This document shows positions 62,995-64,000 of a stretch of 64,000 nt of DNA, in pieces. Under the pieces are notes generated by a model. It ran no database searches. It worked only from the letters and a program-made list of their open reading frames with translations, and was not told the origin of the DNA. Both the position numbers and the translations under genes were made by a program. The DNA is from Theristus sp. LFF4_11 (lineage: Eukaryota > Nematoda > Chromadorea > Monhysterida > Xyalidae): contig JASANC010003711.1 of NCBI GenBank assembly GCA_030248135.1, forward strand, positions 1-64,000. Reading direction: 5' to 3'. The first letter of the stretch is position 1. Every line of letters starts with the position of its first letter.

Positions 62995-63775
62995 GAATGC
63001 AGTCTAAGTTATAGGCAATCAGCTGATTGGTTGGTGATCACACACGTGTACAGTGGCGAGCAAAAGTTTGGAAACCCTGTGCGCCCGCTGCATATCGCGC
63101 GTGTTGGATGGGTAATTTTTGCGTTGTTACTATGCACATATATTTTTGGTTTTCGGAACTGCAGCACACAAAAATAAAAGTAACACACGCCGTGTTGTTT
63201 TTTATACACAACATGGTACGCGTTACTTTGAATGGCATGCGAAACATCAGCGACAGATGTGAACATTATGATAACGTGTGTTTGGCTCATGACTGTTCAC
63301 TTCTTTCGTCACAAATTCAGTATGGCGAAAATTCAGACGACACTGGAGTCTCTCCAGCAGCAGTTTGCCAAAAACAGCCACCGGACTGCAATTCAATCAC
63401 TTCCATTTCATTTCAGAAGCAATCGGTACGCAAAGTAACGCACACACAAAATTTTAGCAGTGAGCAAGCAGGCTATCGCAACGTCAAAAGCAAAAAAAAT
63501 GAAAAGGCACTGTACAGTATGTCATTTGTTTTTATTGTGTTCATAAAAAACCAAGCTAGCATGTGTTGGGTGCAGACGCACTATAAAAGCACGCATATAC
63601 CACCACACATCCACCACGGACGCACAGGGGTTTCCAAACTTTTGCTAGCCACTGTACATGCATGCATCCTGTGCAAACTGAAAACTCGGCGCCTCCACAG
63701 CAATGCCTGCACAGAATGCATGCATCAACTGCACATGTGTGCAACCAACCAATCAGCTAGTTGTATGTATTAAGG
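62995..63775. mobile_element. palindromic CCAAT/E-box MITE, copy 5, split by a Tc1-like MITE
   Basis: The left half (GTCTAAGTTATAGGCAATCA, GATTGGTTGGTGATCAC) stops at 63050. The right half (CTCCACAGCAATGCCTGC, CAACCAACCAATCAGC) resumes at 63656. Confidence 0.8.
63051..63655. mobile_element. Tc1/mariner-type MITE, 605 bp, TA target
   Basis: Inverted ends CAGTGGCGAGCAAAAGTTTG and its near complement at the right, flanked by TA at 63049-63050 and 63656-63657. No transposase frame. The CAGTGGC...AAAGTTTGGAAAC type of end is common in Tc1/mariner elements. Confidence 0.88.
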
Positions 63776-63925
63776 CCCATTCATGCGCGTTGACGCGCGC
63801 TAACATGAGCGTGCGTATGAATGTGCGTGAAGCGCGCGCTGAAGCTGCGCTGTTTTTTGCTTCATGAATGTGTAACGAAGTGGACGCGCGCTGAAGCGCT
63901 TCAACCTCCATGAATGGCGCCTTAG
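63773..63925. repeat. small palindromic element with TAAGGC..CATTCATG ends
   Basis: TAAGGCCCATTCATGCGCG at the left and CTCCATGAATGGCGCCTTA at the right are inverted, enclosing alternating GCGC-rich arms. The ends resemble the palindrome at 19664-19758. Confidence 0.65.
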
Positions 63926-64000
63926 CCAGAAGGACTGTATGTAATGGGCGTGCGCTGCACTGACAAAACAATACTGAATTCTGAACATTGAACTTAGGTG

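Overview
This window is eukaryotic nuclear DNA from an invertebrate animal. The genes are split by many short GT-AG introns, often with T-rich acceptors ending in TTTCAG. The gene families are a Src-inhibiting tyrosine kinase (CSK), an ionotropic-receptor-like protein, a gustatory-receptor-like protein, an AMT ammonium transporter, a peptide precursor and LDL-receptor class A (LDLa) proteins. Together with the tRNA-derived SINEs and abundant MITEs they suggest a protostome, perhaps an ecdysozoan such as a nematode or tardigrade relative. I cannot name the species. No plasmid, phage, rRNA or CRISPR content is visible.

Layout. 1.3-8.1 kb (- strand): a 12-exon CSK gene whose introns hold a SINE with a perfect 14-bp target-site duplication and other repeats. 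10.3-14.0 kb (+): an ionotropic-receptor-like membrane protein. 14.4-14.8 kb (-): a two-exon gene for a 74-residue secreted LDLa peptide. 15.5-28.2 kb (+): a 13-exon, 683-residue gustatory-receptor-like gene. A complete 9-exon AMT gene (20.3-24.7 kb, -) lies inside its 6.5-kb intron. 29.3-30.2 kb (-): a two-exon secreted precursor with seven acidic-dibasic D(E/D)K repeats, probably a neuropeptide precursor. 30.3-38.4 kb: no convincing gene; MITEs and a degenerate tandem repeat. 38.4 kb to beyond 63.0 kb (+): a secreted multi-LDLa gene ending, within the window, in galaxin-like cysteine modules.

The fourth intron of the LDLa gene is 17.2 kb long and holds a Russian-doll nest. A fold-back element with ~0.95-kb inverted arms contains a decayed 13-kb LTR retrotransposon. 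That retrotransposon contains a hAT-type MITE, a 0.9-kb CACTA-like element, a probable second LTR-element fragment and a retroposon tail. One arm of the fold-back element also carries a G-rich MITE. Because the arms are copies of each other, each preserves the empty site of the other's insertion, which fixes the target duplications directly.

For the CSK, AMT, gustatory-receptor, small LDLa and peptide-precursor genes I checked every splice phase by hand, and the summed coding lengths are whole codons. The LDLa gene is in phase throughout the part visible here. The C-terminal splice of the ionotropic-receptor-like gene is unresolved. The protein-coding genes appear functionally unrelated: signalling kinase, chemoreceptor-like membrane proteins, transporter, secreted peptides. 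The main physical relation is the nesting of AMT inside the receptor gene.
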